Source of the DNA: Brachymonas sp049977365
GTDB lineage: Bacteria > Pseudomonadota > Gammaproteobacteria > Burkholderiales > Burkholderiaceae_C
Direction of reading: 5' to 3'
Assembly: GCF_049977365.1 (NCBI RefSeq)
Contig: NZ_JBNGEN010000003.1
Span: 1 to 64,000, forward strand
DNA length: 64,000 nt
The notes under the pieces were generated by a model that worked only from the letters and a program-made list of their open reading frames with translations, was not told the origin of the DNA and made no database searches. The position numbers and the translations under genes are program-made. Of the stretch, positions 55,451 through 64,000 are shown piece after piece; position 1 is the stretch's first letter, and each line of letters starts with the position of its first letter.

Positions 55451-56254
55451 ATGAAGAAATCGCTCCTCTCCCTCGCCGCACTGGCTGCTGCCGCTTCCTG
55501 CGGCGCCGTCTGGGCTGAAGATGCAGCCGCTCCTGCTGCCGCAGCTCCCGCTTCTGCCGCCGCCACCCCGGCGCCTGCGGCAGAGGCCAGCTCCCCGCTG
55601 TCCTTCAACATCGGTCTGGTGAGCCTGTACAAGTACCGTGGTCAGGACCAGTACTTCACGGGCAGCGAGCATTATTCCCGTCCGGCCCTGCAGGGCGGCG
55701 TGGACTACGCGTTCTCCAATGGGCTGTATCTCGGCAACTGGAACTCCACCATCAAGCTGCCCGATCCCACCAGCACCTCCGGCAAGAATGCCAACGTGGA
55801 AATGGACTTCTACGGCGGCTACAAGTTCGCCACCGGCCCCCTGGGCTGGGACGTCGGCGTGCTGCGCTACCAGTACCCCGGTGCCAATGCCCTGAGCACC
55901 ACCGAGCTGTACGCAAGTGCCACCTACAAGGAACTCACGCTCAAGTACTCGCACACCGTGTCGAGCAAGTACTTCGGTCTTGAGAACGGCCGCAACACCG
56001 GCTACCTGAACCTGGCCTGGGCGCATCCCCTGCGTGACGGCCTCACGCTCAACGCCTCCGTGGGCCATACCTTCATGACCAGCGACGTGCGCGCCGCCGG
56101 TCTGCCCAGCTACACCGACTACAGCGTGGGCGTGGCCTGGGACTTCATGCCCAAGACCACTCTGACCGCTGCCTTCGTGGGCGCCGACAAGTCCAGCAGC
56201 TATGGCTACGTCAACAAGGGTAAGGCCATCCTGGGCGTCAAGTACACCTTCTGA
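55451..56254 (+). CDS. TorF family putative porin
   Basis: The 267-residue protein has a signal peptide (M-K-K-S-L-L-S-L, cleavage near V-W-A-E), an Ala/Pro-rich linker (residues 24-47) and then a beta barrel that starts with F-N-I-G-L-V-S-L-Y-K-Y-R-G and ends with aromatic phenylalanine (L-G-V-K-Y-T-F). This is the TorF-like outer-membrane porin family. It is first in the operon with glnK and amtB, so it probably admits a nitrogen source, perhaps ammonium or small amines; the substrate is not shown by sequence. Confidence 0.85.
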   Translation: MKKSLLSLAALAAAASCGAVWAEDAAAPAAAAPASAAATPAPAAEASSPLSFNIGLVSLYKYRGQDQYFTGSEHYSRPALQGGVDYAFSNGLYLGNWNSTIKLPDPTSTSGKNANVEMDFYGGYKFATGPLGWDVGVLRYQYPGANALSTTELYASATYKELTLKYSHTVSSKYFGLENGRNTGYLNLAWAHPLRDGLTLNASVGHTFMTSDVRAAGLPSYTDYSVGVAWDFMPKTTLTAAFVGADKSSSYGYVNKGKAILGVKYTF

Positions 56255-56279
56255 TCATCTGAACAAGGATCCATACACC

Positions 56280-56618
<339 letters not shown>

Positions 56619-56654
56619 GGGCCGCAAGGCTGCAATGCATCGAGGAATTTCATC

Positions 56655-58019
56655 ATGAAGAAATCGTTCCTTCCCTTCCTGGCCCTGGCCGGTGCCGGGC
56701 TGGCTCTGGCCAGCGGCAGCACCTGGGCGCAGGACGCCGCTTCCGCAGCCGCTCCGGCTGCCTCGGCTGCGGCTTCTGCCGTCAAGGCCACCGTCAACAA
56801 GGGCGATACCGCCTGGCTGCTGGTGTCCACCGTGCTCGTCATCATGATGAGCATTCCCGGTCTGGCCCTGTTCTACGGCGGTCTGGCCCGTGCCAAGAAC
56901 ATGCTGTCCGTGCTGATCCAGGTGTTCGTGGTGTTCTCGCTGGTGAGCGTGCTGTGGGCCCTGTACGGCTACAGCCTGGCGTTCAACGGCGGCGGCTACT
57001 TCATCGGTGACCTGGGCAAGGCCTTCCTGGCAGGCGTCACGCCGACCTCTCTGGCCGACACCTTCAGCCCGGATGCCAAGCTCCCCGAGCTGGCCTTTGT
57101 GGCCTTCCAGTGCTCGTTCGCTGCCATCAGCGCTGCGCTGATCGTGGGTGCCTTCGCCGAGCGTGCGCGCTTTGTGGCTGTGCTGGCGTTCTCCGCCCTG
57201 TGGTTCACCTTCAGCTATGCGCCGATCGCCCACATGGTGTGGAGCGGCAACGGCTACCTGTTCAAGGCGGGCGCACTCGACTTCGCAGGCGGCACCGTGG
57301 TGCACATCAATGCCGGTATCGCCGGTCTGGTGGGTGCCTACGTCATCGGCAAGCGCACCGGCTTCGGCAAGGAAGCGTTCATGCCCCACAGCCTGACGCT
57401 GACCATGGTGGGTGCCTCTCTGCTGTGGGTGGGCTGGTTCGGCTTCAACGCCGGCTCCGCTCTCGAAGCCAACGGCATCGCTGCTCTGGCCTTCGTGAAC
57501 ACGCTGCTGGCGACCGCCATGGCTGCCATGTCCTGGATCGGCACCGAAGCGCTCAAGAAGCACAAGCCCTCCATGCTGGGTGCTGCCTCTGGCGCCGTGG
57601 CCGGCCTCGTGGCCATCACGCCGGCTGCCGGTACCGTGGGCCCCATGGGCGCCATCGTCCTCGGCCTGATCGCTGGCCCCGTCTGCCTGTGGGGTGTGAC
57701 TGGCCTCAAGCGCCTGCTCAATGTCGATGACGCCTTCGACGCCTTCGGCGTGCACGGAGTCGGCGGTATCCTGGGCGCCCTGATGACCGGCGTGCTCACG
57801 GCTCCCAGCCTGGGTGGCACCGGCGCGGCCGACTACAACATGGCGCACCAGATGTGGGTGCAGTTCCAGGGCGTGATCATCACCATCCTGTGGTCCGGCA
57901 TCGTGTCCTTCATCGCCTACCGTCTGGTGGATCTGGTGTTCGGCCTGCGTGTGCCCGAAGACGAAGAACGCGAAGGTCTGGACATCACCAGCCACGGCGA
58001 AGCAGCCTACAACCGCTGA
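56655..58019 (+). CDS. amtB: Ammonium transporter
   Basis: The 454-residue inner-membrane protein has a cleavable signal peptide (M-K-K-S-F-L-P, to about residue 25) and 11 transmembrane segments. The pore histidine pair is in Y-A-P-I-A-H-M-V-W and F-G-V-H-G-V-G-G, and the phenylalanine gate region is in F-Q-C-S-F-A-A-I-S. It conducts ammonium when nitrogen is scarce and is controlled by GlnK, encoded 36 bp upstream. A strong terminator follows. Confidence 0.96.
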   Translation: MKKSFLPFLALAGAGLALASGSTWAQDAASAAAPAASAAASAVKATVNKGDTAWLLVSTVLVIMMSIPGLALFYGGLARAKNMLSVLIQVFVVFSLVSVLWALYGYSLAFNGGGYFIGDLGKAFLAGVTPTSLADTFSPDAKLPELAFVAFQCSFAAISAALIVGAFAERARFVAVLAFSALWFTFSYAPIAHMVWSGNGYLFKAGALDFAGGTVVHINAGIAGLVGAYVIGKRTGFGKEAFMPHSLTLTMVGASLLWVGWFGFNAGSALEANGIAALAFVNTLLATAMAAMSWIGTEALKKHKPSMLGAASGAVAGLVAITPAAGTVGPMGAIVLGLIAGPVCLWGVTGLKRLLNVDDAFDAFGVHGVGGILGALMTGVLTAPSLGGTGAADYNMAHQMWVQFQGVIITILWSGIVSFIAYRLVDLVFGLRVPEDEEREGLDITSHGEAAYNR

Positions 58020-58069
58020 GCAAGCTGATGCATGTGCTCCGGGCCCTGTGCCCGGGGCCGCATCTCCCG

Positions 58070-58101
58070 AGCCGCCACGGAGTTCCGTGGCGGCTTTTTT
58101 T
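58070..58101 (+). terminator. Terminator of the porin-glnK-amtB operon
   Basis: A perfect 11-bp stem (58070-58080 with 58085-58095) with a four-base loop is followed by six T residues. Confidence 0.92.
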
Positions 58102-58120
58102 CGTGGCAACGTCCGGGCGC

Positions 58121-58149
58121 AAAAAAGGCCGGCACTGTCGTGCCGGCCT
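58121..58149 (-). terminator. Leftward terminator with no visible gene
   Basis: GGCCGGCAC and GTGCCGGCC form a perfect hairpin (58127-58145 approximately), with six A residues on the plus strand before it, i.e. a T-run for leftward transcription. No convincing leftward gene ends here; see the matching finding. Confidence 0.65.
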
Positions 58150-58651
58150 GGGGACGCCTGTCTGGCGTTCTGGGGGTATGTCTCCTCGTCCCTCGTGGCT
58201 GCACCGGAATGCAGAGCGAGTGGCGCCACTGTAAGGCCGCGCGCAGTCCCCGTCGCTCCGTACTTACCCTTGCTGGCTCCCGGCAGGTGGACGAGGGGAG
58301 AGGCGGGACGTCATGGGGCGCTGCGGGGCCGCCTGCTGAGCGAACTGTCTTGTTTCCGTCATGGATGAGGTACAGTTTGTTACGAATGACCGGGCTATGG
58401 TACATAGAAAGGGGCGAGTGGAGCCGATGGGTACCGTCCCGAGGGCGGATGCGAGCGATGTGCCTTCACATGAGCTGGGCCTGCTAAGTGCATGCGGGAT
58501 GGGCATAAAGACGGAGTGCGACGGGAGAGATGTGGCGTTTGTTACAAGATGACCATATGTAAATAAATGTTTCTCAGACAATCGAACCATCTGCTCGCAC
58601 TGCACAACAACGATTACAGGCGATGCTTTGTCCGTCGCAGGGAGGTCTGCC
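58150..58651. promoter_or_regulatory. Upstream region of the pga operon, with an imperfect 17-18-bp direct repeat
   Basis: About 500 bp without a credible gene. GTTTGTTACGAATGACC (58375-58391) and GTTTGTTACAAGATGACC (58537-58554) form an imperfect direct repeat about 160 bp apart, in DNA that is AT-richer than the flanks. The second copy is about 100 bp before the pgaA start. They could bind a regulator of PNAG synthesis or belong to an RNA transcribed between them. Confidence 0.4.
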
Positions 58652-61276
58652 ATGAGCCATTCGATCTGCCGTCGTGCGCCCCCGTTCCCTCGGGCCCGGG
58701 AGGCGTCATGGAAAGGGGTAGCCATGGCTGCGCTGCTGGCCGGTGCCGCCCCCTGGGCACAGGCGCAGGAGGGTGGTGCACCCAGGGCGCCGGAGCGGCA
58801 GCCCGCAGCGTCCGATGCGGACAGGCAAGCGCCCTACAGCGCGCAGGCGCATGACGCGCTGGTGGCGGACTGGCGCGCGGGCCGGGCGCGGGGCGATCAG
58901 GTCTTTGCCACGCTGCGGGGCTGGGCGCAGGAGCTGCCAGCCGGGCCGGAGCGTGTGCGTGTGGTGGCCGATGCCCTGGTGGTAGGGCACCGCGTGGCGC
59001 TGGACCGGCAGGTCGTGGCCCTGGCGGCGTCCCAGGGCGGCACGGCAGGCGAAGGCTGGGCGGACTATGCCCTGCCTGCGCTGCTGGCGGCATGCCGCAC
59101 CGTCCGGCAGACGGAACTGCAGGGCCGGGTCATCGCCCGCATGGAGGCGCTCTCGCCGGGCGCGTGGGAGCCGGCCATGCGGCGTGTGCAGTGGATGATC
59201 GATGCCGGGCAGCAGACCGAGGCCGGCCCGGCGCTCGAAGCCCTGCAGGCCCGCGCAGCCCATGGCCCGCTCCGGCAGCGGCTCGATGTGCTGGAGCTGC
59301 GGGCGGCACGGGCCGAGGCGCAGGGCGATCTGCTGCAGGCCGTGCAGTGGTACGAGGCGGAGCTGGCGCTCGACCCCGACAACGCCTATGCCCAGCATGC
59401 ACGGGTGGCGGCCCTTCTGGCACTGCGTGCTCCGGGGGCCCTGAGCGACGATGCGCGTGACCCGCAGGGCCGCATGCTGACCACGCTCGGCCCGCTGGAC
59501 CGGCAGCGCATTACACTGGCCGGTCTGGCTGCGCGTCTGCGCTGGGCCGTGGCGAGCCGGGATCAGCACACCGGGGCCGCCCGCTTCGAGGCGCTCAATG
59601 CCCTGGATGCCGACTATGCCCGGCAGGATGCCGGCATGCGTGCAGCAGCGGGAGCCGACTGGGACACGCCCGCCTGGAAGGCTCTGCGTGCATCTGCGCT
59701 GGCCGACCGGATGCAGGCCGACAGGGAGCGCGAGCAGCCGGAGGCCATCGAGCAGCTGGCTGCACGGGCGCAGGCCGAAGGACTGCCACTGCCGTATTAC
59801 GGCAAGGCCGCGCTGGCGTGGGCCCATGCGGCCCGGCAGGAGGCACGGGTGGCGGCCGGGCTCTACGACGAGGCGCTGCGCGAGGGGGGCAGTGCCATTG
59901 CAGTGCCCTCAGACCTGTACACCGATACGGTCTATGCCTATGTAGACGCCGGGCGGTTCGACGACGCGGACCGCATGGTGGCGTGGATCGCAGCGCGCAC
60001 GCCCCGGCAGCAGCGTCTGGCGCCCGTGGCGGGCACCCACAACGCACAGTATGACGAGGTGCAGCAGCTCAGGGCCAACACCTTGCTCTACAGCGACCGG
60101 CTGGCCCAGGCCGAGCAGGCCTATGCCGCGCTGGTGGAGGCGGCTCCCGGCAACGTCGGCTTTGCCGCAGGGGCGGCGCAGGCCCAGGCCATGCGGCAGC
60201 GTCCCGAGCGGGCGCGGGCCCTGTACCGGGCCCTGCTCACCGACCACCCGGAATCCCGCGAGGGCCGTGCCGGCTATGCCCATGTGCTGATGGAATCGGG
60301 CGACATGGGAGAGGCCCGGGAGCAGATCGCCCAGCTGCGCACCCAGGAAGGGGACAGCATGCGGGTGCAGCGCATGGAGCGCGAATACGCGCAGCGGGCT
60401 GCCGCCTATGTGCAGATCGACATGGCGGCCGGCCGCGACGGTGGCACGCTCGCCAATGACGACCGGCTGGTCGACACCCGGCTGTACTCGCCTCTGCTGC
60501 GCGATCACTGGCGGCTGTTTGCCCACCATGTGTGGGCCAGCGGCACCTATGACGACCAGCGCCCGCTGCACGGACGGGTGGGGCTGGGGGCGCAGTGGGT
60601 GTCGGGGCCCTGGGCCGTGCAGGGCGAGCTCAACCAGTCGCTGCATGGCCGTCATGGCAACGCGACCGGCGTGGCGCTCGACGGCAGCTACCGCCTCACC
60701 GACGCCTGGCAGATCCATGCGGCAGCGGACACCAACGTGGTGGATGTGCCCTGGCGCGGCTGGGATGCCGGGGTGACCGGCAAGCGCTACGAGGCTGGCG
60801 TGCGCTGGGCGCCCAGCGAATCGCGGCGCGTCGAGGGGAGCTACAGCCAGCTGCGGCTCGGCGACGGCAACCGGGGCCACGAGTGGGTGGCCGGCTGGGA
60901 GGAGCGCTGGTACAGCGGGCCCGTGGTGCAGTTCGGCACCCGCCTGAGCGTGACCGATGGCGGCTTCGGCCGGCAGGACGTGGCCTACTTCAGTCCTGAG
61001 CACTACACACATGTCCGCCTGGGAGGGCGGCTGCAGGTGCTGACCTGGAAGGACAGCGACCGCCGCATGATGCAGACCCTGGAGGTGGGGGTGGGCTCCT
61101 ACCGGCAGCGGGGCTACGGCAGCCAGGGCACCCTGGATGTGCGCTACCAGCACGATTGGGCACTGTCGCCCGTGACCGGGTTCTATTACGGGGTGAGCTG
61201 GGCCGACCGCCCCTTCGACGGGGTGAAGGAGCGCAGGCGCGCCCTCTTTGCCGGACTGACCTGGGCGCTGAGGTGA
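58652..61276 (+). CDS. pgaA: Poly-N-acetylglucosamine export porin
   Basis: ATG 58652 has a GGGAGG ribosome binding site 7 bp upstream and yields 874 residues; a nearby upstream start is less likely. A signal peptide ends near A-Q-A-Q (about residue 39). Residues 50-580 are helical TPR-like repeats (A-L-D-P-D-N-A-Y-A-Q-H, A-Y-A-A-L-V-E-A-A-P-G-N). The C-terminal 290 residues form the beta barrel (for example V-G-L-G-A-Q-W-V-S-G-P-W), ending with a strand A-G-L-T-W-A-L-R. This is PgaA, the outer-membrane channel for PNAG in biofilms. pgaB starts 4 bp later. Confidence 0.92.
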   Translation: MSHSICRRAPPFPRAREASWKGVAMAALLAGAAPWAQAQEGGAPRAPERQPAASDADRQAPYSAQAHDALVADWRAGRARGDQVFATLRGWAQELPAGPERVRVVADALVVGHRVALDRQVVALAASQGGTAGEGWADYALPALLAACRTVRQTELQGRVIARMEALSPGAWEPAMRRVQWMIDAGQQTEAGPALEALQARAAHGPLRQRLDVLELRAARAEAQGDLLQAVQWYEAELALDPDNAYAQHARVAALLALRAPGALSDDARDPQGRMLTTLGPLDRQRITLAGLAARLRWAVASRDQHTGAARFEALNALDADYARQDAGMRAAAGADWDTPAWKALRASALADRMQADREREQPEAIEQLAARAQAEGLPLPYYGKAALAWAHAARQEARVAAGLYDEALREGGSAIAVPSDLYTDTVYAYVDAGRFDDADRMVAWIAARTPRQQRLAPVAGTHNAQYDEVQQLRANTLLYSDRLAQAEQAYAALVEAAPGNVGFAAGAAQAQAMRQRPERARALYRALLTDHPESREGRAGYAHVLMESGDMGEAREQIAQLRTQEGDSMRVQRMEREYAQRAAAYVQIDMAAGRDGGTLANDDRLVDTRLYSPLLRDHWRLFAHHVWASGTYDDQRPLHGRVGLGAQWVSGPWAVQGELNQSLHGRHGNATGVALDGSYRLTDAWQIHAAADTNVVDVPWRGWDAGVTGKRYEAGVRWAPSESRRVEGSYSQLRLGDGNRGHEWVAGWEERWYSGPVVQFGTRLSVTDGGFGRQDVAYFSPEHYTHVRLGGRLQVLTWKDSDRRMMQTLEVGVGSYRQRGYGSQGTLDVRYQHDWALSPVTGFYYGVSWADRPFDGVKERRRALFAGLTWALR

Positions 61277-61280
61277 CATC

Positions 61281-63455
61281 ATGCACACGATTCCTGATCC
61301 TGTCCCTGCTCCCGGCCCTGCAGACTTCTCTGCGGAATTTTCTGCCTCCGTCCCTGAGCCGTCGGCCGGACGCCGCAGGTTCCTGCGCATGGCCGGGGCC
61401 CTGCCGGTGGTGGCGGCGCTGCCCGCCCGCGCGCTGACCCTGGTCGACGATCCGGGCGATGGCCGCACCTTCCGCGCCATCGTGTTCCACGACATCCGTG
61501 CCGACGTCAAGGCCAGCTTTGCCGTCGACCCCGAGGATGCGGCGGTCAACAGCGCCTCGCTGGCGGAATTCTTCGAGTGGCTGCGCTACAGCGGGCATCA
61601 TCCGGTGGGCGTGCAGCAGCTCCTCGATGCGCGGGAGGGGCGCACGCCGCTGCCCGCACGGGCGCTGCTGCTCACCTTTGACGACGGCTACGCCAGCTTC
61701 TACCAGAAGGTGTACCCGCTCTTGCGCATGTACCGCTATCCGGCCGTGCTGGCGCTCGTCACCCGCTGGATGGAGACGCCCGCCGGCGGACAGGTGCCCT
61801 ACGGCGATCGCCTGCGCCCGCGTGCCGACTTTGTGAGCTGGGCCGAGGCCCGCGAGATGGTGCAGTCCGGCCTGGTCGAGATCGCCAGCCACAGCCATGA
61901 CCTGCACCACGGCCAGCAGGCCAACCCCCAGGGCAACCAGCTGCCCGCCGGGGTGTCTCTCGCCTGGGATCCGGCCACCCGCCGCTACGAAACCGTGGCG
62001 GCCTACCGGCAGCGGGTGGAGCGTGACCTGGCCACCAGCAGCCAGATCATTGCCCGGCAGGTGGGGCAGCGGCCGCGCATGGTGGTCTGGCCCTACGGCA
62101 GCTACAACGCGCATACGCAGGAGGCGGCCCGCAGGGTCGGCCTGCCTGTCATGGCCACGCTGCGCGACGGACCGAACCGCGTCGATGCCCCGTTCGATGC
62201 CATCGGCCGCGCCTACGCGTCCTACTCCACCACCATGGCCGACTACGCCGCCCTGCTGCGGCAGCCGGACTCCGATGCCGGTATCCGGCCCGCCCAGCGC
62301 GTGCTGCACGTCGATCTGGACTACGTGTACGACCCCGACCCGGCCCAGCAGGAGCGCAATCTCTCGGCCCTGCTCGACCGCATCAAGGCCGCAGGCCCCC
62401 GCACCGTGTTCCTGCAGGCCTATGCCGATGCCGACGGGGACGGCGTGGCCGACGCGCTGTACTTCCCCAACCGGCACCTGCCCATGCGGGCCGACCTGTT
62501 CAGCCGGGCCGCGTGGCAGATCCGGACGCGCGCACAGGTCGACGTGTACGCCTGGATGCCGGTGCTGGCATTCCGCCTGCCGGCAGGGCATCCGCTGGCT
62601 GGGCGCGTGGTCCGGGCCGATGCCCGCGTGCATGCCGAAGCCGTGCACAGGGGCGGCGCCGCCCACCAGGACCGCTATGCCCGGCTCTCGCCCTTCGATG
62701 CCGACGTGCGGCGCCTGATCCTCGACCTCTACGACGACCTGGGCAGCCATGCCGCGTTTGCCGGCGTGCTCTTCCATGACGATGCCACCCTGGCCGACGA
62801 CGAGGACGCCAGCCCTGCCGCGCTCGACACCTATGCCTCCTGGGGCTTGCCGCGCGACATTCCGGCCATCCGGCGCGATCCGGCGCTGGCCGCGCGCTGG
62901 GCTGCCGGCAAGACCGAGGCGCTCACCCGCTTCACCCTGGAGCTGGCGGCACGCCTGCGGCAGTGGCAGCCTCGGCTGCGCACCGCCCGCAACCTGTACG
63001 CCCGCACCGTGCTCGAACCTGCCGCCCGCGACTGGATGGCGCAGGACTACCGCGAGGCCCTGCGCAGCTACGACTACACCGCCGTCATGGCCATGCCCTT
63101 CATGGAAGGCGCCACCGACCCCGACCGCTGGCTGGCCGAGCTGGCGCACCGTGCCCTGGCCGAGCCCGATGCCGCCCAGCGGGTGCTGTTCGAGCTGCAG
63201 ACCCGCGACTGGCGCACGCGCCAGCCGGTGCCCGACGACGTGCTCGTCGCGCAGACCGCGCTGCTGCGCCGCAGCGGCATCCGGCACATCGGGTGGTATC
63301 CCGACGACTTTCCGGCCAATCAGCCCTCGCTCGCGGCCCTGCGTGCGGGGCTGTCGGTAGCCACCGAGGCCACGGGCCTGGCGCTGCCGCGTGCCGCCGC
63401 ACCGGCCGCCGCTGGCCGGCCCCCCTTCACCGGTCTGCAGGGAGCCGCATCATGA
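61281..63455 (+). CDS. pgaB: Poly-N-acetylglucosamine N-deacetylase
   Basis: The 724-residue periplasmic enzyme deacetylates PNAG. The NodB-like domain carries T-F-D-D-G-Y near residue 131 (catalytic/metal Asp pair) and S-H-S-H-D-L-H near 205 (metal histidines). The C-terminal glycoside-hydrolase-like domain includes V-D-L-D-Y-V-Y-D-P-D and G-V-L-F-H-D-D. The N-terminus is unusual: R-R-R-F-L-R-M-A-G at residues 31-39, then a hydrophobic stretch, which reads as a twin-arginine signal rather than the lipobox of E. coli PgaB. Confidence 0.92.
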   Translation: MHTIPDPVPAPGPADFSAEFSASVPEPSAGRRRFLRMAGALPVVAALPARALTLVDDPGDGRTFRAIVFHDIRADVKASFAVDPEDAAVNSASLAEFFEWLRYSGHHPVGVQQLLDAREGRTPLPARALLLTFDDGYASFYQKVYPLLRMYRYPAVLALVTRWMETPAGGQVPYGDRLRPRADFVSWAEAREMVQSGLVEIASHSHDLHHGQQANPQGNQLPAGVSLAWDPATRRYETVAAYRQRVERDLATSSQIIARQVGQRPRMVVWPYGSYNAHTQEAARRVGLPVMATLRDGPNRVDAPFDAIGRAYASYSTTMADYAALLRQPDSDAGIRPAQRVLHVDLDYVYDPDPAQQERNLSALLDRIKAAGPRTVFLQAYADADGDGVADALYFPNRHLPMRADLFSRAAWQIRTRAQVDVYAWMPVLAFRLPAGHPLAGRVVRADARVHAEAVHRGGAAHQDRYARLSPFDADVRRLILDLYDDLGSHAAFAGVLFHDDATLADDEDASPAALDTYASWGLPRDIPAIRRDPALAARWAAGKTEALTRFTLELAARLRQWQPRLRTARNLYARTVLEPAARDWMAQDYREALRSYDYTAVMAMPFMEGATDPDRWLAELAHRALAEPDAAQRVLFELQTRDWRTRQPVPDDVLVAQTALLRRSGIRHIGWYPDDFPANQPSLAALRAGLSVATEATGLALPRAAAPAAAGRPPFTGLQGAAS

Positions 63456-64000
63456 ACGCCTTCTCCTGGATCCAGATGCCTCTGCCCACGCTGGCAGATG
63501 TGATGTCGGCCTTCGTCTTCTACTATCCGTTCCTCATGGCCTACATCTGGATGGCCGGGGGGCTGGCATTCGCCCTCATCTTCGAGCGCCGGCGCCACTG
63601 GCACCAGAACCCCGTGACGCTGCTGCCCTCCACCCCCATGGTGAGCGTGCTCATTCCCTGCTACAACGAGGCCGCCCACATCCGCGAGGTGGTGCGGCAG
63701 CTGCTGCGCAGCCGTTATCCCGCGTTCGAGATCATTGCCGTCAACGACGGCAGCACCGATGCCACCGGCACCCTGCTCGACGAGCTCGCCAGCCTGCATC
63801 CCACCCACCTGCGCGTCGTCCACAACGCGCACAACCAGGGCAAGGCCGTGGGGCTCAACACCGCCGCGCTGCTCGCCCGGGGCGAATACATCCTGGGCAT
63901 CGACGGAGACGCCCTGCTCGACACGGACGCCATCGGCTGGCTCATGGACACCATGCTGGAGGACCACCGGGTGGGCGCCGTCACCGGCAACCCCCGCATC
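63452..64000 (+). CDS. pgaC: Poly-N-acetylglucosamine synthase, N-terminal part (cut by window edge)
   Basis: The first 183 codons are visible. The start overlaps the pgaB stop (ATGA). A transmembrane segment (F-V-F-Y-Y-P-F-L-M-A-Y-I-W-M) precedes the family 2 glycosyltransferase domain with P-M-V-S-V-L-I-P-C-Y-N-E, V-N-D-G-S-T-D and G-I-D-G-D-A (the UDP-sugar-binding D-x-D). It polymerises UDP-GlcNAc into PNAG at the inner membrane with PgaD, which would lie beyond the edge. Confidence 0.94.
   Translation, partial: MNAFSWIQMPLPTLADVMSAFVFYYPFLMAYIWMAGGLAFALIFERRRHWHQNPVTLLPSTPMVSVLIPCYNEAAHIREVVRQLLRSRYPAFEIIAVNDGSTDATGTLLDELASLHPTHLRVVHNAHNQGKAVGLNTAALLARGEYILGIDGDALLDTDAIGWLMDTMLEDHRVGAVTGNPRI

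Noticed and set aside
58361..58552. A 63-codon plus-strand open frame upstream of pgaA
   Set aside because: It spans part of the repeat region, has no clear ribosome binding site and no recognisable features; control DNA or RNA is more likely.

Overview
The window is a GC-rich (mostly above 60%) chromosomal segment with dense, mostly operonic genes. The gene set points to a betaproteobacterium, most likely Burkholderiales: a methionine synthase lacking its N-terminal homocysteine domain, DUF1840 and DUF3025 proteins, a TorF-like porin-glnK-amtB operon, a pilE-fimT-pilVWX-pilY1 minor pilin cluster, and narK1-narK2-narGHJI. I cannot name the genus from sequence alone. No tRNA, rRNA or CRISPR array was seen.

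Layout. 1-8716 holds surface-fibre genes: the end of an unusual locus (pilin-like protein, small secreted protein, periplasmic chaperone, 628-aa outer-membrane barrel with a C-terminal SdrD-B-like domain) followed by a complete archaic (Csu-type) chaperone-usher pilus operon. 8816-16508 holds housekeeping genes: MltA, a ferritin-like di-iron protein, an FAD-linked lactate dehydrogenase, DUF3025, cardiolipin synthase, DUF2127 and DUF1269. 16916-27025 contains dnaN and gyrB, normally neighbours, separated here by the nitrate/nitrite assimilation genes nirB, nirD and nasA. Then come a NERD protein, a divergent LysR/SDR pair, and the respiratory nitrate reductase narGHJI with two NarK transporters (30207-40138, all on the minus strand). 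DUF1840 and bacteriohemerythrin genes follow, then the type IV pilus minor pilin/PilY1 cluster (41813-48615). The metH region (49552-54818) carries a DUF262-HNH defence-type gene between intact metH and a duplicated, decayed 3' fragment of metH. The window ends with porin-glnK-amtB and the poly-N-acetylglucosamine genes pgaA, pgaB and partial pgaC.

How it works together. Two nitrogen circuits are visible. The assimilatory one (nasA, nirBD, porin-glnK-amtB) is preceded at both operons by sigma-54 (-24/-12) promoters, and an NtrC-like site lies in front of the porin-glnK-amtB operon; this points to control by nitrogen limitation. The respiratory one (narK1, narK2, narGHJI) carries no such promoter; instead a shared 37-bp block with fixed internal spacing lies upstream of narK2 and of narG. 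Three surface-adhesion systems (Csu-type pili, type IV pili, PNAG) suggest a biofilm-forming, facultatively nitrate-respiring organism.

Most notable oddities: (i) the DUF262 cassette bounded by a 318-bp near-identical metH repeat; (ii) pilE interrupted by a single in-frame amber codon with its conserved C-terminal disulfide region intact downstream; (iii) a mosaic Csu tip adhesin whose first domain is about 41% GC; (iv) the non-canonical chaperone/barrel locus at the left edge; (v) the paired nar leader blocks.
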